Source: Nostoc sp. GT001
Lineage (GTDB): Bacteria > Cyanobacteriota > Cyanobacteriia > Cyanobacteriales > Nostocaceae
DNA: 64,000 nt
NCBI RefSeq assembly: GCF_030382115.1
Contig: NZ_JAUDRJ010000003.1
Location: 6,667,232 to 6,731,231, forward strand
Direction: 5' to 3'
A program made the position numbers and the translations under genes. Shown piece after piece: positions 45,417 to 54,469 of the stretch; position 1 is the stretch's first letter; every line of letters begins with the position of its first letter. The notes below the pieces were generated by a model. The model searched no databases. It saw nothing but the letters and a program-made list of their open reading frames with translations, and was not told the DNA's origin.

Positions 45417-45885
45417 TTAGTGTTCTTGAGTAATAGAGTCTTATTTTTTATCTGTCTTAACTTCCTGCACCCAGTTCACCTGAACGGTTGATTTGCTCCT
45501 CACCCATTCGGGTGATTTAATTGAGCGCATCCTAGGTTTCATTCAACTTGAACAGATATATATTTAACTGAGGTTATCTAAAAATTTATGCAGCGTTGTT
45601 ACTCAGTTGTAGACATAGACCAACTGAGGCATCATATTTCTGCGCTATCCCTTCAACAGCAGGTTTATTGATTTAGTTAATCTAATTTGTCTATTCGGGT
45701 TTACCGAACAGACAAATTAGAGTAACCCGTAACATTTTTTTATCTAGTTTAGTACGGCAATCATCAATTAATTGGTGTTAACAACCGAATTTACAGCAGC
45801 TTTAACTCTGCATAATATAGAAGATGTAAGCACAAGGTTAAGTGCAAAACTTATTAAACAATACTAACTAATGCGAGGAAGAGCT
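45417..45885. promoter_or_regulatory. Divergent intergenic region upstream of hsp20
   Basis: About 470 bases separate the small secreted gene and hsp20. The main structure is a 17-bp inverted repeat at 45,682-45,720 (next entry). No CIRCE-type repeat is seen. The promoters of both genes should be here. Confidence 0.4.
45682..45720. promoter_or_regulatory. 17-bp inverted repeat upstream of hsp20
   Basis: CTAATTTGTCTATTCGG pairs with CCGAACAGACAAATTAG around a GTTTA loop, with one mismatch. It lies ~165 bases before the hsp20 start. It has no T run, so it is more likely an operator or RNA structure than a terminator. Confidence 0.5.
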
Positions 45886-46338
45886 ATGACACTAGTTCGT
45901 TGGAATCCTTGGAGAGAAATTGACACTCTACAACACCAAATCAATAGTTTATTTGAAGATACCAGACTACCATCTGTATTGTTTGACAAAGGGTTAAGCA
46001 AAGTTCCTGCTGCTGAAATTCAAGAAACTGAAGATGCGATTCATCTAAAGATAGAACTGCCAGGAATAGAAGCTAAAGACCTGGATGTACAAGTAACAGA
46101 AAATGCTGTTTACGTTAGTGGTGAGCGGAAGTCTGAAACGAAAACAGAGGAAAAAGGTGTTACCAGAAGTGAGTTCCATTACGGTAAATTTCAACGCGTA
46201 ATTCCTCTATCTGCTCGGATTAAAAATACTGACGTTACGGCAGATTATAAAGATGGTATCTTGAATCTAACACTGCCTAAAACTGAGCTAGAAAAGAACA
46301 AAGTTGTCAAGGTGAATTTGGAACCATCTGCTAACTAA
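45886..46338 (+). CDS. Hsp20/alpha-crystallin small heat-shock protein
   Basis: I use the ATG at 45,886 with GAGGAAG just upstream, which gives the usual N-terminus MTLVRWNPWREID; this leaves 150 residues. The alpha-crystallin domain spans ~45-140, with AEIQETEDAIHLKIELPGIE and the terminal GILNLTLPK. The C-terminal KVNLEP is the IxI-like tail. It is an ATP-independent holdase chaperone. A terminator follows at 46,464-46,494. Confidence 0.95.
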   Translation: MTLVRWNPWREIDTLQHQINSLFEDTRLPSVLFDKGLSKVPAAEIQETEDAIHLKIELPGIEAKDLDVQVTENAVYVSGERKSETKTEEKGVTRSEFHYGKFQRVIPLSARIKNTDVTADYKDGILNLTLPKTELEKNKVVKVNLEPSAN

Positions 46339-46463
46339 TGATTTGCTTGCGATGTCTACGACGGTCACTGAGCGTTGGTCATTGAGCGTAGCCGAAATGA
46401 GCCGAAGTGCGGGCTACGCCTACGCACTACTTTACCTGCAATGATTGATTGAAATAGTTAAGA

Positions 46464-46494
46464 GCTTGGTCATGCAAGTGACCAGGCTTTTTTT
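46464..46494 (+). terminator. Rho-independent terminator of hsp20
   Basis: GCTTGGTCA (46,464-46,472) pairs with TGACCAGGC (46,479-46,487), followed by seven T. Confidence 0.8.
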
Positions 46495-46622
46495 GTAAAT
46501 ACTATCCGCAACAGGTATGTAAGTTTTGTGTACATTAATTATCTAAAAGAACTGGAGAGCGATCGCCTTTATTTTTAAGATTTATAAATTAATTCTACTT
46601 ATGTATCAATACCTCTGCCAAT

Positions 46623-47963
46623 TTACGAGGGTTCAACGCCAGTGGAAACGGGATGAATACGTCCTAAAGAAGTAAGCTTGGCAAAAATCTGGGTTAATAA
46701 AATAGGCTCAGGGATTTCGGGAAGCATTTTTAACATTTCACGAACATATCGAAAACCACGATGGTAAGCCTTAAGGTCAATAATGCCAGAACCGGGATTG
46801 AGTTGCTGGAAATCAGCGAGAAGATGGTGGGATAAATTGACCATAAAAAATGCTAAATTAGAAGCATTAGTCACGGCAGTTTGGCTCAGGTTCATAAAAT
46901 CTTCCAATCCCCAAAACTGCTTGGCATCCCTAAAATTAAACTCGATTTGGAAACGGAGTTTGTAATAGTCGATAATTTTTTCAAATGACAGAGTTAGGTC
47001 GCTAGAAAAAATAATTACATGGCTGCAAGCATTAGTTTTAAGATTGGTTTTGACCAAAATCACTACATTGAGAGCTTGGGCAAATTCTTTGTGAATAAGA
47101 GTGGCTTGATAAATATCAGTTTGAATATCATCCTCAATAGCACTTTTACATAAGTATTTGTCAGGTATATTACGATAGTCTAGCTTATCACCGTATTTAC
47201 GACGAGAGCGCTTACTGGAGTCAGGATTTTCATAAGGGAAGTATAATGCTGAATCATGGCGCAATTTGGAAATTATCTGCAAGTTGACAAGACGTGCCAT
47301 CTGCAAAGCATTGTTGTTACCAAAATGACCATCTACTACCAAGTAGGTGAGGGAAATAGAGTTAGCTAATAACTTGAATAGTGAACCAATCATTTTCTGA
47401 ATTAGTATTAATTCAGATGTTAATATCACTTCCTTTTTATTTTTGTTTTTACTTCCTTTTGGTCGTCCACGCCCACGCTTTTCTTTTTTGTTTGGTTTTT
47501 CGATTGTCGAGGTACTTTTTGTTTGAGTATCTTTCTTTATTACCTGTTCTATCTGAATCGGAAACGAGTGCCTCTGTTCAACACTCACTAATGATAATAC
47601 AAAGAAAGATAATCCTGATATCGGTTTATTGGCTAGGCTAGAAAAGAATCTATCTAATCCATAAGTCTTTTTACCCGATTTACTGACTACAACTTCATCT
47701 CCTGCAAGCAAATATACCTCATTCGCACGGAACAAATGCTTGCGGAAAAATAGCCAAAACAATGTAGCCCAAGGTATTACTGTATGAAAAAACCGCAACA
47801 TCGTCCGATAACTACCACCAATGCCTGCCCAACGGGAAATTCCCAACATCGTGACTCGTCCGCTCATCGCTAACATAGCCAGGATTATCTGGTTCAATTG
47901 CCGCATCGTCGTAGCGTTTATCTGCGGTAGCAAGCATTGTAGCAGTGATAAGATATCGGACAT
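46623..47963 (-). CDS. IS4-family transposase
   Basis: This intact 446-residue DDE transposase shows the first Asp in LLAGDEVVV, the second in YLVVDGHFG, and the YREK signature as YKLRFQIEFNFRDAK with the catalytic Glu. A Lys/Gly-rich insert (KKEKRGRGRPKGSKNKNK) lies near 155-175. It is the full version of the element whose first part is left at 24,330-24,510. Homology to that fragment extends upstream to about 48,055, marking the minimal right end of the element. It lies between hsp20 and psbA. Confidence 0.9.
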   Translation of the reverse strand: MSDILSLLQCLLPQINATTMRQLNQIILAMLAMSGRVTMLGISRWAGIGGSYRTMLRFFHTVIPWATLFWLFFRKHLFRANEVYLLAGDEVVVSKSGKKTYGLDRFFSSLANKPISGLSFFVLSLVSVEQRHSFPIQIEQVIKKDTQTKSTSTIEKPNKKEKRGRGRPKGSKNKNKKEVILTSELILIQKMIGSLFKLLANSISLTYLVVDGHFGNNNALQMARLVNLQIISKLRHDSALYFPYENPDSSKRSRRKYGDKLDYRNIPDKYLCKSAIEDDIQTDIYQATLIHKEFAQALNVVILVKTNLKTNACSHVIIFSSDLTLSFEKIIDYYKLRFQIEFNFRDAKQFWGLEDFMNLSQTAVTNASNLAFFMVNLSHHLLADFQQLNPGSGIIDLKAYHRGFRYVREMLKMLPEIPEPILLTQIFAKLTSLGRIHPVSTGVEPS

Positions 47964-48240
47964 GGGCTGATTGTAGTTTTTGAGTTGTCGTTGTGAGAGA
48001 CAATAACTCTACTACATCGGCCCTCTCTCCTCATCCTCTTATTTTGGCTAAGGTATTGATGTATACCATAGTATGAGTGAGCAACAGAACCCAAGGGTGC
48101 GTAGGCGTAGCTCATTGTACCTCTATGCAGAAGCAAGCTACGCGTAGCGTCTCCTAGAGAAGACATTGCCTCCCGTAGGTGAGTACACCATTGCAAAGCG
48201 CCATGACTGGGTTGGACTATATCTACCCATCTTAAAAAAA
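47964..48240. other. IS right end and dispersed repeats
   Basis: Bases up to ~48,055 belong to the IS4-type element. Beyond it, a dispersed repeat (aagcaagctacgcgtagcgtctcc, about 48,131-48,154) leads up to the psbA promoter region. No gene is seen. Confidence 0.45.
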
Positions 48241-48282
48241 TTTGCTTTTAAATAAGCAAACCTGATAACTAGTATCAGGTTT
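48241..48282. promoter_or_regulatory. Two adjacent hairpins upstream of psbA
   Basis: TTTGCTT pairs with AAGCAAA (48,241-48,260), and AAACCTGATA pairs with TATCAGGTTT (48,258-48,282). They lie 108-149 bases before the psbA start and could limit read-through into psbA or bind a regulator. Confidence 0.5.
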
Positions 48283-48308
48283 ACTGTAGTAATAGAACTT
48301 GATTAAAA

Positions 48309-48326
48309 AATGTAAAGCAGTGTAAA
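48309..48326 (-). promoter_or_regulatory. HLR1-like (RpaB-type) site upstream of psbA
   Basis: On the minus strand the site reads TTTACACTGCTTTACATT. It is a direct repeat of TTTACA with 8-bp spacing, close to the high-light regulatory HLR1 consensus bound by RpaB. It lies about 65 bases before the psbA start codon. One base of the first repeat differs from the consensus. Confidence 0.6.
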
Positions 48327-48389
48327 GTAGTTTCACAGGCAAAGACCTTACCGCCTGATTCATAAATAACTAACCGCAATCATAAAACA

Positions 48390-49472
48390 ATGACAACAAC
48401 CTTACAACAGCGCTCAAGCGCTAACGTATGGGATCGATTCTGTGAATGGATCACCAGCACCAACAACCGGATCTACATCGGTTGGTTCGGCGTAGTAATG
48501 ATTCCAACCTTGCTAGCCGCAACAGCTTGCTTCGTAATCGCCTTCATCGCCGCTCCTCCCGTTGACATCGATGGAATCCGCGAACCAGTAGCAGGTTCCT
48601 TGATATACGGAAACAACATAATTTCCGGTGCAGTAGTACCTTCCTCCAACGCTATCGGTTTACACTTCTACCCAATTTGGGAAGCAGCATCCTTAGATGA
48701 GTGGTTATACAACGGTGGTCCTTACCAATTGGTAATCTTCCACTTCCTGATAGGCGTATTCTGCTACATGGGACGTGAATGGGAACTATCCTACCGGTTA
48801 GGAATGCGTCCTTGGATTGCGATTGCATATTCAGCACCAGTAGCAGCAGCAAGTGCAGTATTCTTGGTATACCCCATCGGACAAGGTTCATTCTCTGATG
48901 GTATGCCTTTAGGTATCTCAGGAACCTTCAACTTCATGATCGTGTTCCAAGCAGAACACAACATCTTGATGCACCCCTTCCACCAACTAGGTGTAGCAGG
49001 TGTGTTCGGCGGAAGTTTGTTCTCAGCAATGCACGGTTCACTCGTAACTTCCTCCTTAGTTCGTGAAACCACCGAAACCGAGTCACAAAACTACGGTTAC
49101 AAATTCGGTCAAGAAGAAGAAACCTACAACATCGTTGCAGCCCACGGCTACTTCGGTCGGTTAATCTTCCAATACGCTTCCTTCAACAACAGCCGTTCAC
49201 TGCACTTCTTCCTCGCAGCATGGCCTGTAATCGGCATCTGGTTCACCGCCTTGGGTGTAAGCACAATGGCGTTCAACTTGAACGGTTTCAACTTCAACCA
49301 ATCAATCATTGACTCTGAAGGTCGTGTGATTGCAACTTGGGCGGATGTAATCAACCGGGCTAACCTGGGTATGGAAGTAATGCACGAGCGCAATGCTCAC
49401 AACTTCCCTCTCGATTTGGCTGCTGGCGATTCTGCTCCTGTTGCTCTTACTGCTCCTGCTATCAACGGTTAA
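48390..49472 (+). CDS. psbA: Photosystem II D1 protein, Glu130 (high-light) isoform
   Basis: The 360-residue D1 protein is complete. The five transmembrane helices and the manganese-cluster ligands are in their usual places (including [13 protein letters not shown] with His332, Glu333 and Asp342). The C-terminal 16 residues after Ala344 would be removed by CtpA. Residue 130 is Glu (MGREWELS), the form found in the high-light D1 copies; low-light copies have Gln. An HLR1-like site and two hairpins lie upstream, and a strong terminator follows. The protein carries P680, pheophytin and QB plastoquinone binding in the thylakoid. Confidence 0.98.
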   Translation: MTTTLQQRSSANVWDRFCEWITSTNNRIYIGWFGVVMIPTLLAATACFVIAFIAAPPVDIDGIREPVAGSLIYGNNIISGAVVPSSNAIGLHFYPIWEAASLDEWLYNGGPYQLVIFHFLIGVFCYMGREWELSYRLGMRPWIAIAYSAPVAAASAVFLVYPIGQGSFSDGMPLGISGTFNFMIVFQAEHNILMHPFHQLGVAGVFGGSLFSAMHGSLVTSSLVRETTETESQNYGYKFGQEEETYNIVAAHGYFGRLIFQYASFNNSRSLHFFLAAWPVIGIWFTALGVSTMAFNLNGFNFNQSIIDSEGRVIATWADVINRANLGMEVMHERNAHNFPLDLAAGDSAPVALTAPAING

Positions 49473-49495
49473 TTCTGAAGTTTCGCTAAATCATC

Positions 49496-49529
49496 AAAAA
49501 GCGCTCTCCTTTTACGGAGAGCGCTTTTT
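49496..49529 (+). terminator. Rho-independent terminator of psbA
   Basis: GCGCTCTCC (49,501-49,509) pairs with GGAGAGCGC (49,516-49,524), with A5 before and T5 after; it begins 28 bases past the psbA stop. Confidence 0.88.
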
Positions 49530-49570
49530 AGTGTCCATTTTAACACTAGCACTTAGGGAGAATAATCAAT

Positions 49571-49645
49571 ATGAAACGAGCCTTATTAGTAATCGATGTT
49601 CAGAATGAATACAACCTTTTTACTAAACATTTTCGAGATTTTTAA
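49571..49645 (+). pseudogene. N-terminal stub of an isochorismatase-family hydrolase
   Basis: The 24-codon frame MKRALLVIDVQNEYNLFTKH ends in a stop at 49,645. It has GGAG 11 nt upstream. LLVIDVQNEY is the opening of isochorismatase-like cysteine hydrolases, with the catalytic Asp. The rest of the gene is absent, and the stub overlaps the 3' end of the convergent kinase gene by 23 bases, so a deletion joined the two. Confidence 0.65.
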
Positions 49646-51803
49646 GCACCTCTGCGGCTGACTGATATCGTTGAGTGAAGTCGAAATGTACCATTTTATT
49701 TAAAATCATCACTAACTCGTCTGTAGCCTCAGTGAATTCGCGCCAATGTTGCCAAATTTGTTGATTAGCATCAGCTACACTTTGGATAATTATTTCACCA
49801 GTATTTGTGTCTCTACGAAACTCTCTGGGTTCTACCCCTGTTAAACCTTGTATTCCCATAATTCCCAACGCATAAATATCGCTGTTGAGTTTTGGCAACC
49901 CACTCATTTGTTCCGAAGGTGCATAACTAGGAGTGCCAATTGAAATAGTTTGAGCTTCTTGCTGCTGGGGTTGAATCTGCTTAACAGCGCCAAAGTCAAT
50001 TAAAACAATGTGCCCATCTGATTCTCGCCTAATTAAGTTACTAGGTTTGATATCTCGATGGATTACACCATAGCTGTGAACAAAAACAAGGACGTTTAAA
50101 ACTTCTTTGAGCATCTCCAAAACTTCAGCTTGTTTTAGTCGCTTCCCAGCAGTTAGCTCTTTATCCATAGCGTGTCCTCGAACAAATTCTTGCACTAGGG
50201 AAAATTGCCGATTTTCTTCAAAGAAAGCTAGCAGTTGGGGAATTTGTGGGTGCTTACCCAAAGTTTCTAAAATTTCTGCTTCCGCGTCGAATAGGCGTCT
50301 GACAACATTTAAATATTCTGCATCTTGGCGAGGAGGTCGCAACTGTTTAACCACACACTGCGGATTACCAGGACGCTGGATATCGTCAGCCAAATAAGTA
50401 TTGCTAAATCCTCCAGAACCCAAGGGTTGAGTAATTTTGTAGCGGTTGTTTAGTAGCGTTCCTACTGCAATTTCTTGCCCAATGGAATCAACAATTACCG
50501 TTGGCGCTTCATTTGAGGCGTTGCCACGCTGCCGTAAAAGACCTTGCAATTCTAGAATTAATTGTTGGTGTTCTTGAACCCGTTGGGTAATTTCTTTTTG
50601 CTCTTGCTTGGTTTGATAAGCACTATAGGCAAGGACACTGCCGACGGTAAATACTAACCCCAACGCCGGAGGTATGACTGGAAACCATCCAGCTTGGGTA
50701 AAAATGACAAAATTGGCTCCAAATAACACTGCAAGGGCTGTTGCTGCTGCCAATCCTAAGCCTAGCGGATGTTGAATCCACCATACCAGCAACCCACCAA
50801 CTATAGTCCATCCCCATATCCAAAGGACTTCACCCCACTCAGGCAAAAACCAAAGTAGAGGTTGTTTGTTCAGAACAGCGCTGAGAATTTGACTAACGCT
50901 GTGGGCATGAATTTCAATTCCGGCCATTTTGCCAGAATTATCTGACTTCCCGCTAGCAAAAGGCGTATTAAAAATATCATTTAAACTATTAGCTGTTGAA
51001 CCAATCAAAACGATGCGGTCTTTAACTAAATCTGGTTTAATTTGATTTGCAAGTACTTCTGTAATAGTTACCTGCTGGGCAATCTGATGACCAGAACGGT
51101 AATTAAACAGGATTTGGTAGCCATTGGTATCTGCTTTTTCATAGCCGCCAGCGTTACTTTGTAGGGGTTTAAATACAGTATTACGTAGTTGTAGTTCTTT
51201 TTTGGGGGTAAATTCTAGTTGGATGCCTCCAACTTCTAAATATTTGAGTGCTAGTTGTAAGCTAAAAGAATAAGTACTTTGACAAGAATCGGATTCTTCT
51301 GCACTTACTAATAAGAGGTTGCGGCGAATTGTAGCGTCAGTATCTTCTACGACATCATTAAATCCCACTCGCTCTGCTTCAACGCCCTTTGGGGGTGCTA
51401 TTCCCGGATTGTTAGAACCCGAATGTTTGCAAATAGGAATGATGATATCACTCTGTTGGAGGCGTTGCAGTAGCTTGTCATGACCAGGCGGCACTGGTAA
51501 GTCACGAAAAATATCTAAACCAATGACTCGCGGTTGATATTCTTCAAGTTTTCCTAATAGTCGGTCTAGAAGTTCACTAGACAGGGGCCAATTCCATTTT
51601 TGGATATCTTTTTCACTTAACGCAACAATCAACAAACGAGTGTCTGGGCCTGGGTCGGCACGTAATTGCATCATTTGGTCGTAGACCTTCATTTCTAGAG
51701 GCTCGAAAACCCCTAGTTTTTGAATTCCTACTAGTAAAATTGTAGCGATCGCACTTGAAAGAATAACTGGCTGTCTAAATAAACTTTTAAAAGTTACAAC
51801 CAT
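49623..51803 (-). CDS. CHASE2-domain Ser/Thr protein kinase
   Basis: The 726-residue protein has an N-terminal membrane segment (~12-26) and an extracytoplasmic CHASE2 sensor (~30-310). Three membrane spans (~325-410) and a short coiled coil (~405-425) follow. A complete eukaryotic-type kinase (~460-725) has GSGGFSNTY, the lysine in CVVKQL, HRDIKPSN and DFGAVKQ. All catalytic residues are present. It should phosphorylate cytoplasmic Ser/Thr targets in response to a signal outside the membrane. It lies 193 bases downstream of the FHA-domain gene on the same strand; the FHA domain is a phosphothreonine reader, so that protein is the natural candidate target. Confidence 0.92.
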   Translation of the reverse strand: MVVTFKSLFRQPVILSSAIATILLVGIQKLGVFEPLEMKVYDQMMQLRADPGPDTRLLIVALSEKDIQKWNWPLSSELLDRLLGKLEEYQPRVIGLDIFRDLPVPPGHDKLLQRLQQSDIIIPICKHSGSNNPGIAPPKGVEAERVGFNDVVEDTDATIRRNLLLVSAEESDSCQSTYSFSLQLALKYLEVGGIQLEFTPKKELQLRNTVFKPLQSNAGGYEKADTNGYQILFNYRSGHQIAQQVTITEVLANQIKPDLVKDRIVLIGSTANSLNDIFNTPFASGKSDNSGKMAGIEIHAHSVSQILSAVLNKQPLLWFLPEWGEVLWIWGWTIVGGLLVWWIQHPLGLGLAAATALAVLFGANFVIFTQAGWFPVIPPALGLVFTVGSVLAYSAYQTKQEQKEITQRVQEHQQLILELQGLLRQRGNASNEAPTVIVDSIGQEIAVGTLLNNRYKITQPLGSGGFSNTYLADDIQRPGNPQCVVKQLRPPRQDAEYLNVVRRLFDAEAEILETLGKHPQIPQLLAFFEENRQFSLVQEFVRGHAMDKELTAGKRLKQAEVLEMLKEVLNVLVFVHSYGVIHRDIKPSNLIRRESDGHIVLIDFGAVKQIQPQQQEAQTISIGTPSYAPSEQMSGLPKLNSDIYALGIMGIQGLTGVEPREFRRDTNTGEIIIQSVADANQQIWQHWREFTEATDELVMILNKMVHFDFTQRYQSAAEVLKNLENV

Positions 51804-51898
51804 TTTTTTAAATAGGTTTTACTTTAAAATATACGTATATTTTGAGATTAATTTTTAATATTGAAATTATTCTACGCAATTTGCAACTTTTCAAAAAA

Positions 51899-52001
51899 TA
51901 TAGTAATCATATTTTACTTTTAAACACCAAAATGCTCAAATCCCCGACTTCTTGAAGAAATCGGGGATATTTTTGTTCATAACTCATTTAGAATTGTTAT
52001 A
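51899..52001. repeat. Hairpin repeat family A, copy 3
   Basis: This is a diverged copy with tatagtaatcatattt / tcatttagaattgttata ends and the inner hairpin CCCCGACTTC / GAAATCGGGG. It runs to the stop codon of the FHA gene, so the repeat end supplies that stop. Confidence 0.65.
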
Positions 52002-53943
52002 TCTGTTTCAGATAATGCACAATCGCCTCTGCTGTTGACAAGTTAGTAGCCAATAAAACTTGATTAATAGTGCATAATCTTAACAGTGCTTCTTCATTTG
52101 CTTGACCTGGCTGAGGTTGCAGCAAATCTCGCAAGAAAATAACTGCTACAATTTCTCCGGCTCCAACCAATGAAGCAATTGTTTGATATCCTCCAGAAGT
52201 TGGTGCGGGGGTTTGTTGACTAATCGTTATCCCTGCCTGTTGATGTAAAATTTCACTAACAGATGGCCAAGTAATAGTAAAACTCTGCGAGAAAAATTCT
52301 TGATGCTCAGAAACCAATTCAACAAGTTCTGATTTCTTGCTTTCATGAGCAATCAGTACTATATTTCTTTCAATGATTGCTTGAGGAGACTCACTAACAT
52401 TTGTTTCTTCTGGAGTTTCATCAAAACGAGCTTCTTCTACTTCAGGTAATTCTTCAATAGTTTGACTGATGCTCTCAGTAGCTCCACTTTCTGTTGTTTC
52501 CAAAGATGGAATATCAGCTGAGTCAGAAATTTCACTTATTTGTGCAGCAACGCCATCAACGTATAGACTAACTTCTTCAGTACTTGCATTACTCAAATCA
52601 ATGTATTGATTGCTTAAAACTTCCGCAACGGCATCATCAGGTGCAGTTGATGCTTCAGAAACTTCGTTTATTGTTTCATCCACCGCAGAAGTAGGTTCTA
52701 CTTCGTCAACATCTACACTATCTGCTGCTGTAACTGACGCATCCCAATCTATCGCCTCATCTATATCCCGTGTTGCTTGGCTCAATGCTTCTGGCGGCTG
52801 AATTTCTGCGTTTTCAACAACTTCACTGACTTCTTCTGCAACTGGCATATCCAAATTCACTACTTCATCGTGAGTAGTTTCGGGAATGTCACTTTCTGAC
52901 TCAGATATTTGGTGGAAAATATCGCGTGGCTGTACGGAGGTAACTTCTGCTGCTAGTGCTGCCTCCAACTCTGCATTCTCATCGTAGGTAGTTTCTGGAA
53001 TAGCACTTTGTACAGGAACTTCGTTGAAAATATCACGTGGTTGTACGAAGGTAACTTCTGCTTCTAGTGCTGCCTCTAACTCTGCATTCTCGTCGTAATT
53101 AGTTTCTGGACTAGCACTTATATCACGCTGTTGTACGAAAGTCGATTCTGTCACCCGTGCTGCTTTAAAGTCTACAGCCTCATCGTGGTTAGCTTCTGGA
53201 AGGACACTTTCATTTTCGGGAGTTTCAATGATGTTTTCAGGTGCAGCGATGGCGTCATCAGGCTCAGGCAAAGAAACTTCTGAGGCTTCGCTGACTTCTG
53301 GAATTTCTACTTCTTCACTATCTGCTGCAACTAATGTCCGCAAATCCACAATTTCATTACGCACATCATGGGGAACTTCGCTAACTGCTTCTGCTGGCTG
53401 AATGATGTTTTCAGGGGCGATTATCTCCACAACTGGGATGACATCATCACTTGGAGTAGAAACAACTTCGGAGATTTCGCTAATTTCTGGGGAAGGTGTT
53501 TCTATTTCTTGGCTAATAGGCCCTGGATTAACGACATTGGGAGTGCTGATATTTTCAGGCGATCGCGGCCGAGAAAACAGTGAAGGATCTATAATTCTAA
53601 AGACTGTCTCTGGTTGCTCATAAACGGGAGCAACTGCTTCCAAAATCAAAACATAATCTGCAATCCGAATAATATCTCCATCACTCAAAGAATATGGTCG
53701 ATCTTTTTCAGCCTGTTTCCCATTAACTATTGAGCCATTTCTACTGCCAAGGTCAGAAAAGTAGTAATTTCCATTTTTAACAAAAAACTTAGCATGTACC
53801 CGACTGATATCAGGGCTGTCTAAGAGTAAATCAGAATCAGGAGAACGACCTATTATCCATTCTCCTCTTGTTGGAGTTTCTGTGGTAAGGTCAACTTCAT
53901 TGACTTCACTTAAATTTGGTGAGTAGCTAACTTTAACTTTCAT
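51997..53943 (-). CDS. FHA domain-acidic repeat linker-methylglyoxal synthase-like pseudoenzyme
   Basis: Residues ~20-105 form an FHA domain with its phosphothreonine pocket (IIGRSPDSDLLL, SRVHAKF, GSRNGSIVNG). Residues ~130-510 are an acidic, low-complexity linker with repeats (YDENAELEAAL, VQPRDIF, IPETTHDE). The C-terminal ~125 residues match methylglyoxal synthase in outline (NIVLIAHESKKSELV, SGGYQTIASLVGAGEIVAVI, ALLRLCTINQVLLATNLSTA). The catalytic Asp in GGD is Tyr (GGY), the phosphate-binding TGTTG is WPSV, and the His/Asp loop VPHDPD is lost, so it should not make methylglyoxal. Its ATG overlaps the stop of the DUF6760 gene (ATGA), tying it to the injection-system operon. It is probably a phospho-dependent scaffold or switch. 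Confidence 0.87.
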   Translation of the reverse strand: MKVKVSYSPNLSEVNEVDLTTETPTRGEWIIGRSPDSDLLLDSPDISRVHAKFFVKNGNYYFSDLGSRNGSIVNGKQAEKDRPYSLSDGDIIRIADYVLILEAVAPVYEQPETVFRIIDPSLFSRPRSPENISTPNVVNPGPISQEIETPSPEISEISEVVSTPSDDVIPVVEIIAPENIIQPAEAVSEVPHDVRNEIVDLRTLVAADSEEVEIPEVSEASEVSLPEPDDAIAAPENIIETPENESVLPEANHDEAVDFKAARVTESTFVQQRDISASPETNYDENAELEAALEAEVTFVQPRDIFNEVPVQSAIPETTYDENAELEAALAAEVTSVQPRDIFHQISESESDIPETTHDEVVNLDMPVAEEVSEVVENAEIQPPEALSQATRDIDEAIDWDASVTAADSVDVDEVEPTSAVDETINEVSEASTAPDDAVAEVLSNQYIDLSNASTEEVSLYVDGVAAQISEISDSADIPSLETTESGATESISQTIEELPEVEEARFDETPEETNVSESPQAIIERNIVLIAHESKKSELVELVSEHQEFFSQSFTITWPSVSEILHQQAGITISQQTPAPTSGGYQTIASLVGAGEIVAVIFLRDLLQPQPGQANEEALLRLCTINQVLLATNLSTAEAIVHYLKQI

Positions 53944-54143
53944 ATTAATTTTTGGTTAATTTTATTGATTTCTGCCACCCAGCGCTGACGGGTAGTGTGT
54001 TCTAAATTTAAAATATCATCTTGTGACCAGTGGAAATGATAAGCAATAAAAGCTACCTCCTCATATAAAGTATCAGAGGGGTAGCTTACGACTCCCCCGC
54101 TAGTTCTAGCTCCACTGAAAATTGAGTATTGCAGTGGGGACAT
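53940..54143 (-). CDS. DUF6760-type small protein of contractile injection systems
   Basis: The core VSYPSDTLYEEVAFIAYHF, HWSQDDILNLEHTTRQRWV and AEINKIN matches the small DUF6760 proteins found in extracellular contractile injection clusters. The only ATG (54,143) lies inside the preceding gene, an overlap of 58 bases. The stop overlaps the FHA gene start (ATGA). In phages the equivalent small proteins act with tail assembly; the precise role here is not known. Confidence 0.7.
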   Translation of the reverse strand: MSPLQYSIFSGARTSGGVVSYPSDTLYEEVAFIAYHFHWSQDDILNLEHTTRQRWVAEINKINQKLI

Positions 54144-54469
54144 TGTGTCGGAATGTGTACATTGCCTTGCTGATTGATTCGATTGTAAAATTCTCGGAGA
54201 TAGGCAATGTCATGTAGGAGAAGTCCTTCAAGTAAATCAGGACTAACAGAATTGAAACTGCCCAAGCGAGTGATAACCCTTGCAAGCATTACCAAGACAC
54301 CGTAAGCCGGATTTTCTTGAACTTTGCGTTCTTGTTGCACCAAAATTTCATCTTTGGCGGTGGCTAAACGCATCACCCCATGACGATGTACTCGTTGTTC
54401 GCCATCACTCAATCCTCTAGGAAGAGTGAAAGCAAATTCTGTGCAGAGAGTATCCTTTTTACGGCGCAT
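54086..54469 (-). CDS. Tail-assembly-type protein with a CPHC motif, paralogue of the 54.7 kb gene
   Basis: The 127-residue protein has FAFTLPRGLSDGEQRVHRHG, VMRLATAKDEI, ARVITRLGSFNSVSPDLLEG, and the tail IPTQCPHCNTQFSVELE. The first 100 residues are clearly related to the 115-residue protein at 54,701-55,048. The tail adds CPHC, half of a zinc-binding site. Phage tail-assembly or baseplate chaperones are the nearest guess. It lies in the same minus-strand operon as sheath and tube. The gap between the two paralogues is filled with repeats. Confidence 0.65.
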   Translation of the reverse strand: MRRKKDTLCTEFAFTLPRGLSDGEQRVHRHGVMRLATAKDEILVQQERKVQENPAYGVLVMLARVITRLGSFNSVSPDLLEGLLLHDIAYLREFYNRINQQGNVHIPTQCPHCNTQFSVELELAGES

